Source of the DNA: Muscardinus avellanarius
Taxonomy: Eukaryota > Chordata > Mammalia > Rodentia > Gliridae
Direction of reading: 5' to 3'
NCBI GenBank assembly: GCA_963383645.1
Contig: OY726558.1
Location: 184,195,634-184,259,633 of the forward strand
Length of the DNA stretch: 64,000 bases
Within the stretch, counting starts at the first letter, position 1; the number at the start of each line of letters is the position of its first letter. Under the pieces are notes generated by a model that saw only the letters and a list, made by a program, of their open reading frames with translations, was not told the origin of the DNA and searched no databases. A program made the translations under genes and the position numbers. Positions 32,746 through 44,053 of the stretch are shown in pieces.

Positions 32746-33258
32746 TCAAGAGACTATGTCAGGATGCTGTCTGAGTTTTCCAACTGGCTGTACTCTTTTA
32801 AAAAGCGATGTCTCCTGTTGGTGGGATAGTTTGTCCTTTCATCATGATCTGAATAATGCAATTCTTTGTTCCCATATAGGGAAGATGGGCGCTGCTGTGG
32901 TGACCCTGGCGTGCTAGGCAGGGAAGGAACAGGAGTGTCATGGGGACATGTCCTATTGTATGTAGCTGGGATCATTAGGGAAAAAGAAACTCTCTAATGA
33001 TCGCTTGAGAATAAAATGACAGTGGAAAACTATTTCTTTTTTATATGAACTTATTCCTTCCAAGACATTCTTCCTCGATATATTATCTCAGCATGAGAAA
33101 CAAAAATCCCAGTAAGACCAGTCTAGCTCTATGATGTGTTATTCTGTATTTAATTGAAATCAAAAGAGGACTTGGCAAATTAACAACAGCAATTAACAAT
33201 AACAAAATCTCTACTGCTGTTCAACTCTAGGGATTGTCGTTTTCTAGCCCTGTAGCTT

Positions 33259-33259
<1 letters not shown>
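32746..33259. other. Unique DNA
   Basis: No repeat or gene recognised. Confidence 0.4.

Positions 33260-33304
<45 letters not shown>
33260..33304. repeat. (CA)n microsatellite
   Basis: Pure CA repeat of about 44 bases, not attached to a recognised SINE. Confidence 0.95.
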
Positions 33305-33305
<1 letters not shown>

Positions 33306-34685
33306 AAAAAGTAACCTGCCATACTCTCTAGAATATTCTGTAGAATAATCAAGAGAACTAAGTATTTATATAGTGACCTATTTGAGGTGGTGAAGCACAA
33401 AAAACACCTCAGGGTATCGTCTCTTGTTCTAATTTATTTCTAATTTATTGTCATTGATAGACAGCATCTCTTCTGTCTAGTACTTAAGTTTTATAAGAAT
33501 GTTTGTAGGAGTACAGAGGTGGAGCCGTATCAAAACCATCATGATATTTGTTCAAGTGTCACACCATCCCTTCCCCCAAAAAGTGGCTGTAAAATTGTGG
33601 CCATTGGTCTAATCCAAATTTATGTGTCAATAAAACGTATGTGTCAGTTTCCTTGGGTGTGAATAATAATGGTACTTAACTCGAAACTTTATAGTGAGCC
33701 TTTACTAGGCTCATGCATCTAAACTACTTTTATGGTACCTGGCACTAAACGGTTGGCTTTCATACCAATAGTCTAATCATGAGAAAAGATAGAAAGAAAT
33801 GCTGAAAATTTAATAATTACCCAATTGTGCTACTCCAGAGACAAGAATACAACTGATTTTAAATTTAAAAAGTACTGTTTCAGTATGATTTTTTTTTCAG
33901 ATTCTCTTACCGTTATCAATCTCCCTTGCCTCCCAGCTTCCAAATTATTCTTCAAGTATCTGCTTTATGCTAATGGACAAGATTCCTTTAAGCACTTCTC
34001 AATGGTGACAGTGTTAGCTCAGTGGTGACAATGTTAGAACTCCTCAGCAGAGGGCGATGGAGGGACATGGGAGGAGATGGCTTCTCAGTTCCAGCTGCCA
34101 CAGCCCTGCAGGGGATAGGTCAGCTGAAGAGAGTTCCTGATACATGCTCAGACTACACTGCTCCTGTGCAGCCTAGCAGTGTAGCCCAGCCCAGTGACCC
34201 CGTTCCCACAGTTCCTCTTAAGGCACACCACACACTCCTCTGGCCCACCAGCAGCAGGCTACCTTCTCCTGACTGACAGGAAGCTCCTTGGTTGCCTAGA
34301 AACCCTAGACCTAATCTGGTCTGGACAAACCAATGAATTCCTCTGCCTTCACACTTTCTCCAACCTCCAGCAGGTTCTGAATCATGGAAAGGCTTCTTTC
34401 CAAGTTCATTTCTCTTTGATTCCTCTCCCTCAGGTCTAGGACAACCATAACCTTTCTCCTGGCATCTTCTAGTTATTCTCCTTTCATTTATAAATAATTC
34501 TTTATAATATAGCTGCCCTTGTATGAAGCACTAATGCGTGTTTGTCTCCTAGTTGGACTCAAGAGAGGTACAGATAACTTAAGAATCACTTTTCAAGAGT
34601 CTAAAGAATTGCATTAATTTCTGGATGTTTCTTTTGGAACCACTCCCCTTACAAGTAAATTTTTTGAAGTTAGAATATTTACTTA
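33305..34685. other. Unique DNA, about 1.4 kb
   Basis: The 34020-34440 part is GC-richer with overlapping frames up to 84 codons, but I recognise no protein or repeat. GTGACAGTGTTAGCTCAGTG near 34003 is followed by a GTGACAATGTTAGAACTC near-copy at 34024. Confidence 0.4.
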
Positions 34686-34687
34686 TT

Positions 34688-34775
34688 GTGTTTCTACTTT
34701 TATTGATGCATTGAAATTTTAGATCATAGTGAGATCCAGAGTGATAAAAACATACATGCACATAGCCCTTCGTCT
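34688..34775 (-). mobile_element. L1 3' terminal fragment
   Basis: TTTTATTGATGCATTGAAAT, then ATCATAGTGAGATCCAGAG and ACATACATGCACATAGC, is the L1 3' end in minus orientation. Confidence 0.7.
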
Positions 34776-34815
34776 AAGTGCTGAATAAGTATTGTTCTTT
34801 TAAAACTACCATCCA

Positions 34816-35012
34816 ACTGGGTATGATGGTGTATACCTATAATCTAAGTGCTTGGAGACTAACACAGAAGGATCATAGGCTCATGGCCAGCCTCAGCACT
34901 TGGCAAAACCTTCTGCAACTTAGTGAGACTCTGTTCCAAAATAAAATATAAAATATGGCTGAGGTTCTGGCTGGGAGGTAGAATGCTTCTGTGTTCAATC
35001 CACAGAATAAAC

Positions 35013-35044
<32 letters not shown>
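34816..35044 (+). mobile_element. B1-dID-like SINE, (AAT)n tail
   Basis: CTGGGTATGATGGTGTATAC head, B1 half, diverged ID half (GTGTTCAATCCACAG), and an (AAT)n tail at 35012-35044. Confidence 0.85.
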
Positions 35045-35046
<2 letters not shown>

Positions 35047-35874
35047 CTAGCACTTATTCCAAATGCGTCTTCAATTTATTGATTTATTTAATCATTTAAC
35101 AACTCTATTTCACAGATAAAAAAAAAGTTGAGGTTAAAACTTTTAGAAATCTTTCTGAAGGTAGTAAGTTAATTTTTTTTTCAAAGTTGGTTTGCCTTAT
35201 TATAACATGAAGAATTTTATTCAAAGTCTAGGGCATTGCCTAGGATTGCTATATAAGTATGATTAATTATCATAACTGGCATGAATTGTCAGAAAAAAAC
35301 ATGATTACTCTTTCCCATAGTGTTCGCTTTATTGTATGTGCCCGAGGAAGATTGGTTCTCCGTTTCTATTTAATGTAAGGCCTAGATTGATGTCCATGGC
35401 AGCTCATATAGGACTTTGTTTCATGGTGGCTGAGTTCCTCCACAGCAGAACTATCTCCTGAGATACAAGGCTGGCTTCAATCTCAGTTGGCAAGGCAGCT
35501 TGCAGGTGGGCAGAGGGGAAGCAGGTGAGATTCCCCTCAAGCAGTAGAGCACTGTAGTAATTCAAGGACTAACCCTCCTCAGGAAGAATGTGTGATTACC
35601 CAAGAGTGTCATTTCAAGATTTTAGCTGGCAGGAAACTCAAGAAGAAAAGTTACTGCTACCAGTTCTGATCTCAGAATGGGATGAAAAAAAAAAAAAAAG
35701 AAAAATGGAAGTTGGAAAAGGGATGGACTTATTCATCCCACAAACTTGGATTCCACTCCCAATTCTTGCTCTGTTCACTTTCTCACATGGGTCCTAGAAG
35801 CTCCGGAGGCACTACCGTTAGAAATAATGCTTCGTCTTGGGCAAATTTTGGGGAACTGGTTCCTCTGTTCTGTA
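35045..35874. other. Unique DNA, possible weak MIR at start
   Basis: 35060-35175 faintly follows a minus-strand MIR (CAACTCTATTTCACAGATAA). The rest, 35250-35870, shows no repeat; a poly(A) run lies at 35686-35699. Confidence 0.35.
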
Positions 35875-36209
35875 TTATTCTTACAGTGATATATTGCATA
35901 GTGCCCCCCAGAAATCTTAATCCCTGGCAACTATGAATATGAATTTAGAAATAGGAGATTTGCTGCAGATTTACTTAAGGATTTCAAGATGAGGCAATCC
36001 TGGGTTTAGGGCACTAACTCCAATGGCTGGCATCCTTGTAAAAGAGAGAAAAGGATAATTCAAGACACTGACACACAGGGAAAAAGACCATTTACACAGT
36101 AAAGATGGAAAAAGAAATTGGAATCATTCAGCCATAAATAAGCCAACAAACACCTCTAGCTACCAGAAACTGGAAGAGGCAGAGAAGATTCTCCCCTAGA
36201 GCCTGCGGG

Positions 36210-36240
<31 letters not shown>

Positions 36241-36362
36241 CCCTGCCAACACCTCGATTTTGGACATCTGGCCTCCAGAATGGTGAGAGAATACATTTCA
36301 GTTGTCTTAAGTCACCAAGTGTGTGGTAATTTGTTATGGCAGCCCTAGGAAACTAATATAAA
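35875..36362 (+). mobile_element. MaLR/MLT-like ancient LTR remnant
   Basis: The order GCATAGTGCCCCCCAGAAAT, AATAGGAGATTTGCTGCAG, GGCATCCTTGTAAAAGAG, AACACCTCGATTTTGGAC, TGGCCTCCAGAATGGTGAG and TTGTTATGGCAGCCCTAGG follows a common mammalian MLT-type LTR repeat from end to end. A pure A run at 36210-36236 interrupts it and may mark a small later insertion. Confidence 0.55.
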
Positions 36363-37440
36363 TAGAATCCCATTAACTTCCTGTCTTTCAGGAGTCCTCC
36401 AAAATCTCCAATCCGCTCACATAAACCCTGGCCCCGTACCATTCTCAGCCCTGTCCTGCCTTTTTCTCGTTGTGCTTCTTCTGAGTGAAACAGAAGCCGA
36501 CTACTATGAGCATGCATTGAGGTTTTTAAAATAGTATTTAATATTTAAGATCAGTCTATCTCCAATCTCGCCTGGGTATCTGGATTTAGGGTAGATGGAA
36601 GAGAAAGCATTCAACTATGAGAAAAGAGATTTAATTTTGGTTCTGTGGCACACAGAGTATGCATTCCCTAGATACAATGGTATAGGACCAAATGCATTTA
36701 AAATGCAAGCCAGTCAAGACTGAGATGGGTTTGACAGCTTTCTTACTCAGCTTCAATGGTCCCCATACTATTTCATCCATAAAGGTGCGTGTGTGGGCTC
36801 AGGTATTAAGATCCTAATTTTTCCATTGGCATTGTTTCATAAAATCCCTCCAGAAATACCCAATATTCATTTTAATTTCAGACTCAGTATAAAAGCAGTT
36901 CCCTTTATAACATTAATTTTTAACTTCAAACCTTCAGAGACAGGAGTGTGCTTTACAAAAATCTTTTACTATTTTCTTCCTCCAGCAAAAAATTCACAGT
37001 GATCTCTCTGCCAGTAAAGAATTAGATATGTAAATGGGAAGAGGGCATTTGAAGGCAGACAGCACCTAGGAATAGAAGGGGTGGTCACATGGGTTTTTCT
37101 TCATTAAGACATTTTAAAGTTTAGTTCTCAGTGTGAAGATAATTTAAATTGAAAGAATTTTTGTACCTTGCTCCTGCGATAAGTTCCCCGTACATGCATA
37201 AAGTTTTACAAATGAGAAGCTGTGTGGCACTTGGGCTAGAGCAAGGTGCTCAGCTCTAAAGCAACAGAACATTCTTTAAATATCTCCCTTTGATGTCAGA
37301 GCCTGAAAATTAGGCATTTAAAATGAATAACCTTGCAACTCTAAAAAAATAGAGCAAGTAAAATATAATTTAATGAATCCCTATGTGATAGGAAATCATA
37401 GTTCAAATCATTTGATATCAGAAAATACCCTCCATTCCTT
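36363..37440. other. Unique DNA, about 1.1 kb
   Basis: No repeat or gene recognised. Confidence 0.4.
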
Positions 37441-37690
37441 AACCTTAAAAAATGTTAAAGCAAGCTCAAATCATGTGACTTCTACTGAAACTTCTCAGTT
37501 CCAATCCACATTCATCGCTTCCTCCAAAGACTTTATCTGTATGTCAATCATCTATGTCATCACCATCTTGTGGCAGCATTTAAACTCCTTAGCCTATATA
37601 AGTCTTGTATTCCTATTGAGAACACAAATTCACTGAGGTCAAGGACCATATCTAACCTTCTGTTGTATCTTTTGCTGCAATAAATGTGTT
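37440..37690 (+). mobile_element. L2-like 3' end
   Basis: CTCCTTAGCCTATATAAGTC, CACTGAGGTCAAGGACCATA and TGTATCTTTTGCTGCAATAA follow the L2-type 3' end pattern in plus orientation. Confidence 0.5.
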
Positions 37691-37816
37691 TTTCTAAATT
37701 GAAGTGTTATAAACATAAAAATAAAATGGACACATGAGGTATATTAGAAGTTTTAACTATTGAATTTCCAATAGACCAGGATGTATAATCTATCTGCAAT
37801 ATTAAAAGCTATAGGA
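37691..37816. other. Unique spacer
   Basis: No feature recognised. Confidence 0.35.
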
Positions 37817-37817
37817 G

Positions 37818-38145
37818 AGCTGGGCAAGGTGACACATGTCTCTAGTACCAGTACTTAGGAGTCTGAGACAGGAAGTAGGTTTGAGACCAGCCTCAGGAAT
37901 TTAGTAAGACTTTCAGAAATTTAGCAAGAACCAATTTTAAAAATAACAAAAGAGAAAATGTTGTGGGAATTGGGTAAGGGCTAATTGGGTGATGTGTGTA
38001 TGCATGCCTCTACCATCTTGTACCCCATTAAAATGTATGGCTACAATGCACCAATAAAAATTTAAAAATAAAGAGGGCTGGAGGCGTAGCTTCCAGGTAG
38101 AATGTAGAATGCCCTTGAATTTGATTCCTGGTAGTAAATGTGGAC

Positions 38146-38148
<3 letters not shown>
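37818..38148 (+). mobile_element. B1-dID-like SINE split by an L1 tail
   Basis: The B1 half runs 37818-37954 and the ID half (GGGCTGGAGGCGTAGCTTCC) resumes at about 38075-38148. The A-rich linker between the halves holds an L1 3' fragment. The ID half has an extra tandem AATGTAGAATG. Confidence 0.85.
37963..38068 (+). mobile_element. L1 3' tail nested in a SINE linker
   Basis: GGGAATTGGGTAAGGGCTAA through ACAATGCACCAATAAAAA, in plus orientation. It closely resembles the fragment at 25425-25540 and starts at nearly the same internal position. Confidence 0.8.

Positions 38149-38201
<53 letters not shown>
38149..38201. repeat. (CA)n microsatellite, SINE tail
   Basis: Pure CA repeat of about 52 bases after the ID half. 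Confidence 0.95.
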
Positions 38202-38203
<2 letters not shown>

Positions 38204-38499
38204 GTTATGATGTCCAAATCTGTATTATAACCAAAGCACTTCCCACTGATTTCTCACCTTGTTAGATTTTAAGTTCTTTTACTTAGAATAACAGTAATGG
38301 AGGTATATCAAGAAAAAAATCGACAAGACTCAAGTTTTCACCTAAGTCTTCAATCTTGCTTCAACTAGACTTGCAAGCTACCAACGCCTACCATTTTGGA
38401 GGACTAATATACTCTGAACACTATAGCAACTGTTAGGTAAATATGCGTATGGATGCCTGTATTCATGTGTATATATGTATATGTCCCTGTCAATGACCT
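38202..38499. other. Unique DNA
   Basis: No feature recognised. Confidence 0.35.
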
Positions 38500-38628
38500 T
38501 GAGAGTTTGGTATTATTAGTCTCATTTTTTATTATATGAATAACTTTCTCAAGGTCACAGAGTAACTAAACCAACATTCAAACCTCCAAATTTGGAATCT
38601 GCCTCCCAAACCATGTGGTTTGCATTAA
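38500..38628 (-). mobile_element. MIR SINE fragment
   Basis: AACTTTCTCAAGGTCACAGAG, TAACTAAACCAACATTCAAAC and CTGCCTCCCAAACC follow the minus-strand MIR. Confidence 0.65.
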
Positions 38629-39160
38629 GTCACCTTGTGTTCCTAGCAAAGCTTCATATTTCAGGTGATAAAAAGATAAAACTCAAATGAACTAAAAGCT
38701 CTTAAAATTCCTGAATTTAAGGGCTTTCCTTTCATTAATTTAGTTAATATCCCATAAATCATAAGCTATAAAGTCTCATAGTGAAAAGCATCGAAGGGAA
38801 GTCACCCAGGGAACATGCAAAAACAGGCTGATACAGAAAGTAAATAATAGGAGGAACAGAGAAAAAAGCTGAATAATAGTTGGGCCTGGCTCTAAGGAAA
38901 AGAAGACAAGGAACAAGAAAACCCAAAACACTGGCAATAAAGAAAATAGCTCTGAAAGTCATTTTTCAGTCATAATTATGTCATCTTATATATTTATTTT
39001 GGACTTTTTTGAGAAGACTTTGCAAATATGCACACTTGGCAGCCAATAACCACAGATGATGCAATACAAGTTAATTGTGAAAATGCTAGTAATTGCAAAT
39101 ATTGTAAAACTGCAAAACAGTGAATTTAATTATAAGAAGATTGATCATTGGATTCCAATC
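38629..39160. other. Unique DNA
   Basis: No repeat or gene recognised. Confidence 0.4.
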
Positions 39161-39163
39161 TCA

Positions 39164-39400
39164 TCCAAGTCTCTCTTTTTTTTCTTTGTGATACTGGGGA
39201 CTGTATCCAGAGGCATTCTATATCTGAGCTACACCCCCAGCCTGATTATATTTCTTATTTGGAAGCACGGTCTTCCTATGTTGCTGAAAACCTTGCTAAG
39301 TTGCCAAACTGGCTTCAGACCTGTGATCCTATTGTCTCAGCCATTCAAGTACAGGGATTATAGGCAAGTGCCACCACGCTTGGCCCAGGTCCCTTTTTTA
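39164..39400 (-). mobile_element. B1-dID-like SINE, subfamily A
   Basis: GATACTGGGGACTGTATCC, ATCTGAGCTACACCCCCAGC, the linker and a B1 half ending CACCACGCTTGGCC. CCAAGTCTCTCTTTT / CCAGGTCCCTTTTTT flanks suggest the TSD. Confidence 0.87.
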
Positions 39401-40138
39401 GCAGAGGTAGATGAACTTCATATTTTCTGTTGCAGATGTTGTGACTGAGCTTATGGAGAAGGTCAGAGTAAAAGAGAGTTGATATGCAACCCTCATCTCT
39501 GCATCTGTTTGCTCCAGATAAGATAGTACTAAAAGCAGGCAACCCTGTTTCCAAAATCTGAGCATCAGAGAGAAGAGTCTTTTGTTCCCAACTTTGTTTC
39601 AGCCCAAGATTCTGGGACAAATCCACAAAATGGACTCATCTAATATGTAGATTGCTCTTTTAGAAGTCTTCTCCAGACACAGAATCTCTCAAATTATTCC
39701 CAAATATTTAAGCTGGAGCAAATACCCCCGTCAGTGAGTACTGAGCTACAGCAGAAGTCTGAATGAATTTACGACGCAGTGCTTCAAGTAGGAGCTGGCT
39801 CAGTGGCAATCTCCACCAACCCAAGTTATTACTCACACAAGCACACAAGCACAAATTTTTCAGGAGTGAATGTTTTGAACCTCATTTATTACTTTGTTAT
39901 ACTTTCAAAGAGATAAAAAAAAAAACTATTTCAATGATTGGGTATAGTCTGTGGATCTTAATCTAAGCTGTTAGAATTATTTGAGGAGACTTTTCAAACC
40001 TTAATCTATAGAACACATCACAAATCAATTATATTAGAATATTTGGGGGTAAAAACCACGACATCTTTATTCTCTCAAACTTCTGAATTAATATCAAATG
40101 CAACCAAATTTTAGAATTACTGCTTTACTACTTTATTT
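39401..40138. other. Unique DNA
   Basis: No repeat or gene recognised. Confidence 0.4.
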
Positions 40139-40139
40139 G

Positions 40140-40180
40140 AACAGGACAGTATATTAGAGCTCTCCAGAGAAATATTGTCA

Positions 40181-40220
<40 letters not shown>

Positions 40221-40680
40221 CATACCCATGCCTATATATGTCAATAGGAAGATAAGTATTAGATAGCCATCTAGATAGTGAAAAGGAGGAAATTTAAGAA
40301 TTGGATCATGTGGTTATGGAGGTTAATTATAGAGGCCAGCATGCCAAAGAACCAGAGAAACTTGCTGTCATTCAGGCTGAGCTTGAAGCCCAAAAGCCTA
40401 CAGTTCTGATGATCAAGAGTAGGAGAAGATAGATGTGTAGCTCTAGAAGTCAGTGGATTTACCTTAACTCTGCCTTTTTATCCAGGCCCTGAACTGATTC
40501 TATGATGCCTCCTCATGGTGATGGTATATCTACTTTACTTATTCCATGGATTCAAATACTAATCTTGCAGTAAAACCCTCACAGACAAAACCAGAAATTC
40601 TGTCTTACCGGCTCTCTGGGTATCTCTTAATCTAGTCAGATTAACAATTAAATTTGGGCATCACAGCAGATGTCAGCATA
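40140..40680. mobile_element. Ancient interspersed repeat, family unnamed
   Basis: GAGCTCTCCAGAGAAATATTG, GGATCATGTGGTTATGGAGG, GCTTGAAGCCCAAAAGCC and a TCTAGTCAGATTAACAATTA end. It looks like the same family as 31705-32260. A (CA)n run lies at 40183-40217. Confidence 0.5.
40183..40217. repeat. (CA)n microsatellite
   Basis: Pure CA repeat inside the ancient repeat, at the place where related copies carry an AT/GA-rich stretch. Confidence 0.95.
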
Positions 40681-40697
40681 AGTACTTGGTTTCAAAG

Positions 40698-40934
40698 AGA
40701 TGCATGGTGTCACATGCTTATATTCCCAGCATTTGGGAGGCTGAAACAGGAGGATTGTGGTTCATGGACAGCCTCAGCTACTTATTGAGGCCCTCTGCAA
40801 CTCAGTGAGACCCAGTTTCAATTTAAAGAAAAGAAAAAAGGGTTGGGGTGTAGCTCAGAAGTAGAATGCCCCTGGATTCCATCCCCAGTGCTGCAAAACA
40901 AACAAACAAACAAACAAACAAACAAACAAACAAA
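40698..40934 (+). mobile_element. B1-dID-like SINE, subfamily A, (AAAC)n tail
   Basis: GCATGGTGTCACATGCTTAT head, B1 half, ID half (GGGTTGGGGTGTAGCTCAG), and an (AAAC)n tail at 40893-40934. Confidence 0.9.
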
Positions 40935-41165
40935 TGATGAGCCCAATTTATGGGCTTGATAACCACATGGATAAATAGTATTATTCAGCCCTTTTAAAAA
41001 TATATCACATAATCACAATAAGTTATAGCCCCAGAGAATTCATACAGAAGAACTAAGATATTTTGGCAATTTTGAATAAAACTAATGGCATGCAACCATT
41101 AATCATAGAAAATATAACCACGAGGAAACCCATTTTGGTGCAATAATAACTTCCCAGGATACTTC
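40935..41165. other. Unique AT-rich DNA
   Basis: No feature recognised. Confidence 0.35.
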
Positions 41166-41169
41166 TAAG

Positions 41170-41560
41170 AAAGACATCGCAGAGGTCAAAGAAGAGACAG
41201 CCTCAGCGTCAAAGTTAAGCTTCTTCAATCAGGCAGATATTAAATCAATTTAAAATACAGAGCAAGCAACAAAAGGGGCAGGCTAGGATGTAGATTGGCA
41301 GGATGCAGGCATGCTACCTCAGCTCTGTGTCCTCATCCACCCCCACCTTTCCCTGGTTTCAAAGACTGGGCGTGATGTTTGAGGAAAGGGGGGCGACAGA
41401 TGTTGGCTGGGACAGCCGAAAACACTTGCTGTATCTGAGATGGTCTGGCCGGCACACCTGGCCGGAAATGAGCGCTGCAGTTAGTCTGCTAAACCGATGT
41501 GCGATTAATCTACATTTCTTGTGCAGAGCATATGCAGAACCAAAAGGGAAGTAGTTTGTG
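41170..41560. other. CpG-containing unique block, possible conserved element
   Basis: It stands out from the AT-rich surroundings. CTGGCCGG occurs twice (41445-41452 and 41458-41465) with a CACCTG E-box between (41455-41460). AGCGCT and a palindromic GATTAATC (41503-41510, a paired/bicoid-class homeodomain site) follow. No repeat family or convincing protein is seen (an 83-codon frame at 41303-41554 has no motif). A regulatory element is a reasonable guess, not a demonstrated fact. Confidence 0.4.
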
Positions 41561-42460
41561 TGCTACCAATTTAAGGAAAGTATAACTACTAAGTGAGCGG
41601 AGCATATCTTATGACTCAAACTTTCTATTCTGTCTTTCCTAGAAGAAACTCTTTATTTGTCCCAACACGTGACCCTCTCATTCTTTCAATTTTAACACAT
41701 CTGAGATTACCATTTTACTTTCTCTTGCTAACATCTATTTTAAGTTTTTCCTGTGTGTCTCAAGATACTTTCTTATTCATACCTATACTTAACACACCCT
41801 CAGAGGTTTCTTTCTCTTTCTTTCTCTTCCTCATAAGCTATTAGCTTTCTCACTATCTGTGCGTAATATTCTAATGCTTTTTTATCATTTCTGTTTATAT
41901 TCCTTTTATAAAAGAATTGAATACTCTCAAAGATGCAAGTACACATTCCCAAGTCTTCATATTTGAAGGACAAGACTTTACTAGAAAGGGGAAAGGGACC
42001 TCTGTCACTTTCATCATTGGCTTTGGATAACTTTATACATTTTTAAGTAGAAATGGAACAGCTATGTGTAACCCTTGTTAAGAATTACTGTTCAGGGAGA
42101 ATCGCTGTGGGCAAATCAAAGAGAATTCAAATTGAAGAAAGGCAATGAGCTAAACATTAAAGTATGCAAAAAATACATCTCGAGATTGGAATGACCCATT
42201 TTGAACTAAATTTCAGGCTCAGCAAAAATCCAAGACAGAGACTTTGAAAAGGCTGTCAGATGTAAATTGAAGAATAATTCTCCATTGTAGGAACTGTCAT
42301 TTTTTAAGAGTCTCAAATCAGCCTATTAAATTACACACTGAAATAATATTTGTGTCATTAGGAATAGAAATTTATATTTTAAATACATAGATAGCTTCAG
42401 TATAAACACAAGCATTAAAGATATGTTCTTTGTATATACGTATGTATAAAATAACATGAT
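41561..42460. other. Unique DNA
   Basis: 41590-41890 is pyrimidine-rich with a diverged look, perhaps an old LINE remnant; the rest shows nothing. Confidence 0.35.
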
Positions 42461-42930
42461 TTTTTAAATGCATTTTTAATTGACAAGTGAAATTATGTTT
42501 ATGGTAGAAAATATAATGTTTTAATATATATGTACTTGTAGATTGGCCAAATCAAGGCATTCAACATACATATCACCTCACATGCCTCTGTGTTTGTGTC
42601 ATGGTAAAAACACTTCAAACCCAGTCTCATTAATTTTTACCTATTTGGTATGTTTTTTATTAATTGTAGTCACCATGACATACAATAGATCTCCTGGAAA
42701 TTATTCTACCTAACTAACATTTCATGCCTTTTGACCAATATATTCCCAGTTTTTTTACTTTTCAGTTTCTGGTAAACAACATTTTAGTCTCTGTTTTAGT
42801 GGATTCTTCTATATTTCCCATATTAGTGAAATGATGAAATATTTGTCTTTGGACTTGCCACATTTTACCTGTCATAATGTCATCCAGGTTTATCCATGCC
42901 AGTACACATTTCTTCCTCCTCTTCTCCCAA

Positions 42931-43080
42931 CTCCTCCTCTTCCCCCTCTTCCTTCCTCCTCCCCCTCCTCTTTCTTCTTCTTCTTTTTCTTCTTCTTCTT
43001 CTTCTTCTTCTTCTTCTTCTTCTTCTTCTTCTTCTTCTTCTTCTTCTTCTTCTTCTTCCCTTTCTCCTCCTTCTCCTCCT
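42931..43080. repeat. 150-bp pyrimidine tract with (TTC)n
   Basis: Every base on the plus strand from 42931 to 43080 is C or T. Within it, about 23 uninterrupted TTC units lie at 42988-43058. It is the 3' tail of the following minus-strand SINE, so (GAA)n in element orientation. Confidence 0.95.
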
Positions 43081-43117
43081 ATTCCTCCTCCTCCTCTTCC
43101 TCACTCTCTTTCTTCTT

Positions 43118-43320
43118 CTGCTTGTGGTTGTGAGGATTAAACCTAGGGCCATTTGACCTACATTCTCAACATTATGTTAAATTTTTTTATTTTTGTAAGA
43201 GGTAATTGCTAAGTTGCTGAGGGTCTAAATTGCTGAGGCTGGCTGGCCTCATACCTACAAATCTTTTGTCTTGGCCTCCCAAGTACTGGGATTACATGTA
43301 TGTATCACCATGACTAGCAT
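43118..43320 (-). mobile_element. B1-dID-like SINE, (GAA)n tail
   Basis: GTGAGGATTAAACCTAGGGCC ID end, AATTGCTGAGGCTGGCTGG, CCTCCCAAGTACTGGGATTA and a B1 end with CACCATGACTAGC. Inserted in the L1M 3' end. Confidence 0.85.
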
Positions 43321-43373
43321 ATCTCCTTTTAAATGCAGTATATGTTTCTTTGTATAGATATACTACATCTTTT

Positions 43374-43400
43374 ATTCATTCATTCATTCATTCATTCATT
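43374..43400. repeat. (ATTC)n short tandem repeat
   Basis: Six to seven ATTC units within the L1M. Confidence 0.9.
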
Positions 43401-43555
43401 GAAAACCACTGAAGTTCATTCCATCTCTTTGTTATTATAAATAATGATGCAATGGATATCATAGTACAGCTGTCTCTTCAATACATTGATTTTATATTAT
43501 TTGGATATATATCCAGTAATAGAATTTCTGGGCCATATGGTGGCACTCTTGTTTT

Positions 43556-43808
43556 TAATATACTTGCTTTGTTACATTGTAATTTTACATCATAATAAGA
43601 TTCAGTGTTATGCAATTATACATAAACATAACACCTGGTATGATTCCTTCTGTATCCCATCTCACTCTTCCCCACTTTCATTACATGTTAGTTAGATTGA
43701 TAGTTATACCTTCATATATTAATTATCTGAGAATTATCTGAGCTTTTTCATTCATTAAGCCTCCTTTTCTCCCTTCCCACCTCCCAACCCCAACCCTCTT
43801 CCACTATA
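43556..43808 (-). mobile_element. Younger L1 3' end nested in L1M
   Basis: GTTACATTGTAATTTTACAT, ATAAGATTCAGTGTTATGC, then C-rich text (CACCTCCCAACCCCAACCC) is the rodent-lineage L1 3' UTR, minus orientation. Confidence 0.75.
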
Positions 43809-43818
43809 CTACTGGTAC

Positions 43819-43863
<45 letters not shown>

Positions 43864-44053
43864 TACTGGGGTTCCTGGAGACCCTTATACCTCCAGGATG
43901 CACTCCCAGACCTATTTTATACTTTTTTTAAAATTTGGAAACAGGGTCTCAAGCCAGCAAGGCTGGCTTCAAACTGGCGTGATCCTCCTGTCTCTGCCTC
44001 CCAAGTGTGGGGATTACAACTGTGCGCCACCACGCCTGGCCTACTGGTACTTT
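43809..44053 (-). mobile_element. B1-dID-like SINE, subfamily B, perfect TSD
   Basis: CTACTGGTACTTT at 43809-43821 and 44041-44053 is a perfect 13-bp TSD. Between them are a (TG)n tail (43822-43861), the subfamily B ID half (TCCTGGAGACCCTTATACC) and the shortened B1 half. The TSD proves that the (TG)n belongs to the SINE insertion. Confidence 0.95.
43821..43862. repeat. (TG)n microsatellite, SINE tail
   Basis: Pure TG repeat between the left TSD and the SINE body. Confidence 0.95.

Noticed and set aside
34022..34439. GC-richer part with overlapping 81-84 codon frames
   Set aside because: No domain, splice signal or homologue recognised; kept as unique DNA.
39056..39448. 130-codon frame
   Set aside because: It runs through a minus-strand B1-dID SINE, whose translation explains the Leu/Pro/Ser-rich part.
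42880..43156. Four overlapping frames rich in Ser, Leu, Phe or Arg
   Set aside because: They are translations of the TTC/GAA repeat and its SINE.
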